In this document: one piece after another, positions 5,527 through 6,818 of the stretch | Position numbering within the stretch: position 1 is the first letter of the stretch | Layout of the letters: each line of letters begins with the position of its first letter | Source of the DNA: JBEINZ01 sp040377825 | GTDB taxonomy: Bacteria > Pseudomonadota > Alphaproteobacteria > Rhizobiales > Ancalomicrobiaceae | NCBI GenBank assembly: GCA_040377825.1 | Contig: JBEINZ010000176.1 | Location: 1 to 6,818, forward strand | DNA: 6,818 nt | Direction of reading: 5' to 3' | The notes under the pieces: model-generated | What the model was told of the DNA's origin: nothing | Databases searched by the model: none | Seen by the model: only the letters and a program-made list of their open reading frames with translations | Translations under genes and position numbers: made by a program

Positions 5527-6818
5527 ATGCGCGCATTTTTATCGGTGCCAAGCCTCTCCAGCATTCCCGTAAGGGGTCGAATCTTTCTCCTCGCGGTCGT
5601 TGCCGCGGTTTGTGTCATCGCCATCGGATTCACGAACTGGCTCACGAATGCTCGTTTGGAAGCCACTCTGGCCGAACGGGATCGACTTGAGCAGATTTCG
5701 GCTTCCGTAATCGAGTTCCAGGCCACGGCATTTAGAACGCGCGCAACGCTCATCGATGCCAACGCGAGTCGTTCGACCCCGAAGATCGAGGCCTTCGAAG
5801 CGAGTGTCGCGGAATTGGCGGCTGGCGCCGCGCGACTTTCGGGCTTTGCGACGGTGAGCGACATCGTCGCGAAGCTAGCGGAGCTGGGCCGGTTTGTTCA
5901 GATCGAAGCCGAACTGGTTAAGCCGCTACTTGCCTCGTACAAGCGGATCGGTTTTTCCAGCAATGACGGGCTTAACGAGGCGATTTCGATCGCCGCCGGG
6001 GCGGCCGACGGCATGATCCGAGGCGCATCGTCGGCAGGCGGTGAAGACGTTTTTCGTCTTGCCCATGCCTTTACCGCGATCCGTGTCGGGGAACTGCTCT
6101 ATCGTTCCACGCGCAACGGCGAGATCCTTGGCCAGCTGGAAAACAGCATGGGCAGGCTGCATCGCGCGCTTCAAAGACCGGGCCTCGATCCGGATCTGAA
6201 ATCCAGCGTCACCCCGGTCATCGAGGCCTATGTCAAAGCATTCGAGGCGTGGGTGACCGAGGACAAGAACGCCGCCGGCACCTTTGACAAGTTTATCGAT
6301 GCGCTTGACATGATGCAGCCGTTGATCGTCGATGTTCAGTCGGTCGCCCGCCAGAACCTGGCGGATGCGAGCGCCCGACTGGATGCAACGCGCGCGACCG
6401 CGTCCATCGTAATTGCAGGCGCCGTTGCACTCGTTTTGTTGTCCACGCTTGCCTTAAGCTTTTTCGTCGGTCGCTCGATTACCCAGCCGCTGGTGCGCCT
6501 TGGCTCGGCCATGGGCGCGATCGCGAACGGAAACTTCGCGACTGACGTTGCCGATGACGCTCGGCGGGACGAACTGGGTGAGATGGCCAGAGCCCTCCTC
6601 GTATTCCGTGATCGAGGCCGTGAGCGGGAGGATTTGGCCGCGGCGCGTCTCAGCGAAGTCGCAAAGGAAACGCAGCGCACCGAGCAAGTCCACCGGCTTG
6701 TCGCGCGGTTCGACGCGAGCGTCGATCATGCGGTGAAGAAGGTGCAAACCGCGGTTGCCCGGCTTGGGGATACCGCGTCCGCGCTCGACGGATCGGCTCG
6801 CGCGGTGGCCGAGCGCGC
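5527..6818 (+). CDS. methyl-accepting chemotaxis protein with HBM-like sensor and HAMP domain (truncated by window end)
   Basis: The frame runs open from ATG 5527 to the window end, 430 complete codons. Membrane segment 1 is at about residues 19-36 (IFLLAVVAAVCVIAIGF). A helical periplasmic region of about 255 residues (38-292) follows, then membrane segment 2 at about 293-315. A HAMP domain at about 316-367 carries TQPLVRLGSAMGAIANGNF and RRDELGEMARALLVFR. Next comes a coiled-coil beginning HRLVARFDASV, as in alphaproteobacterial chemoreceptors, where the methylation helices start. Size and all-helical character of the sensor, with the phrase IGFSSNDGLNEAI (about residues 141-153) at its middle, fit a helical bimodular (HBM) domain, which in known cases binds organic acids or similar small molecules. 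The receptor would sit in the inner membrane and signal through CheW/CheA. The signalling tip that would prove this lies beyond the window; a HAMP-linked kinase or cyclase is a less likely alternative. Confidence 0.85.
   Translation, partial: MRAFLSVPSLSSIPVRGRIFLLAVVAAVCVIAIGFTNWLTNARLEATLAERDRLEQISASVIEFQATAFRTRATLIDANASRSTPKIEAFEASVAELAAGAARLSGFATVSDIVAKLAELGRFVQIEAELVKPLLASYKRIGFSSNDGLNEAISIAAGAADGMIRGASSAGGEDVFRLAHAFTAIRVGELLYRSTRNGEILGQLENSMGRLHRALQRPGLDPDLKSSVTPVIEAYVKAFEAWVTEDKNAAGTFDKFIDALDMMQPLIVDVQSVARQNLADASARLDATRATASIVIAGAVALVLLSTLALSFFVGRSITQPLVRLGSAMGAIANGNFATDVADDARRDELGEMARALLVFRDRGREREDLAAARLSEVAKETQRTEQVHRLVARFDASVDHAVKKVQTAVARLGDTASALDGSARAVAER

Noticed and set aside
5421..5864. 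147-residue minus-strand frame opposite the chemoreceptor start
   Set aside because: The plus strand encodes a coherent transmembrane sensor here, and the minus-strand product is Ser/Arg/Ala-rich with no recognisable domain.

Overview
The window looks like chromosomal DNA from an alphaproteobacterium, probably of the Hyphomicrobiales (Rhizobiales). Base composition is GC-rich with strong G/C preference at third codon positions. A DUF1489 gene, a family found essentially in Alphaproteobacteria, supports this, as do a DUF599 membrane protein and a chemoreceptor of the type common in that class. No tRNA, rRNA, CRISPR array, insertion sequence or phage gene is visible. This looks like ordinary core/accessory chromosome rather than a mobile island.

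Layout. (1) Positions 1-1097, plus strand: the C-terminal third of a MetE-like, cobalamin-independent methionine-synthase-II-type protein, then an alpha/beta hydrolase 6 nt downstream, very likely one operon. (2) Positions 1135-1497, minus strand: a small secreted protein, convergent with the hydrolase. It has its own TATAAT promoter, which also fixes its start. (3) Positions 1610-4489, minus strand: four genes in one direction, transcribed in the order MosC/YbjJ-type MFS transporter, single-domain rhodanese, glutathione S-transferase, DUF1489 protein. Gaps are 36, 80 and 70 nt, compatible with one transcript. The rhodanese and GST suggest thiol or electrophile handling next to an exporter, but that link is inference. 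(4) Positions 4490-4732: a divergent control region with a nested inverted repeat. (5) Positions 4733-5380, plus strand: a DUF599 membrane protein. Its family-typical N-terminus can be read upstream in the same frame from an ATG at 4700, but an in-frame TAG at 4724 interrupts it. (6) Positions 5381-5526: an AT-rich promoter region. (7) Positions 5527 to the window end, plus strand: a methyl-accepting chemotaxis protein with a large all-helical periplasmic sensor (HBM-like) and a HAMP domain, cut off before its signalling tip.

No obviously new multi-gene system is present. The points most worth a second look are the amber codon in the DUF599 gene, the 13-codon in-frame leader whose TAG directly abuts the chemoreceptor ATG, the small secreted protein with a porin-like C-terminal phrase, and the dyad symmetry in the divergent control region.
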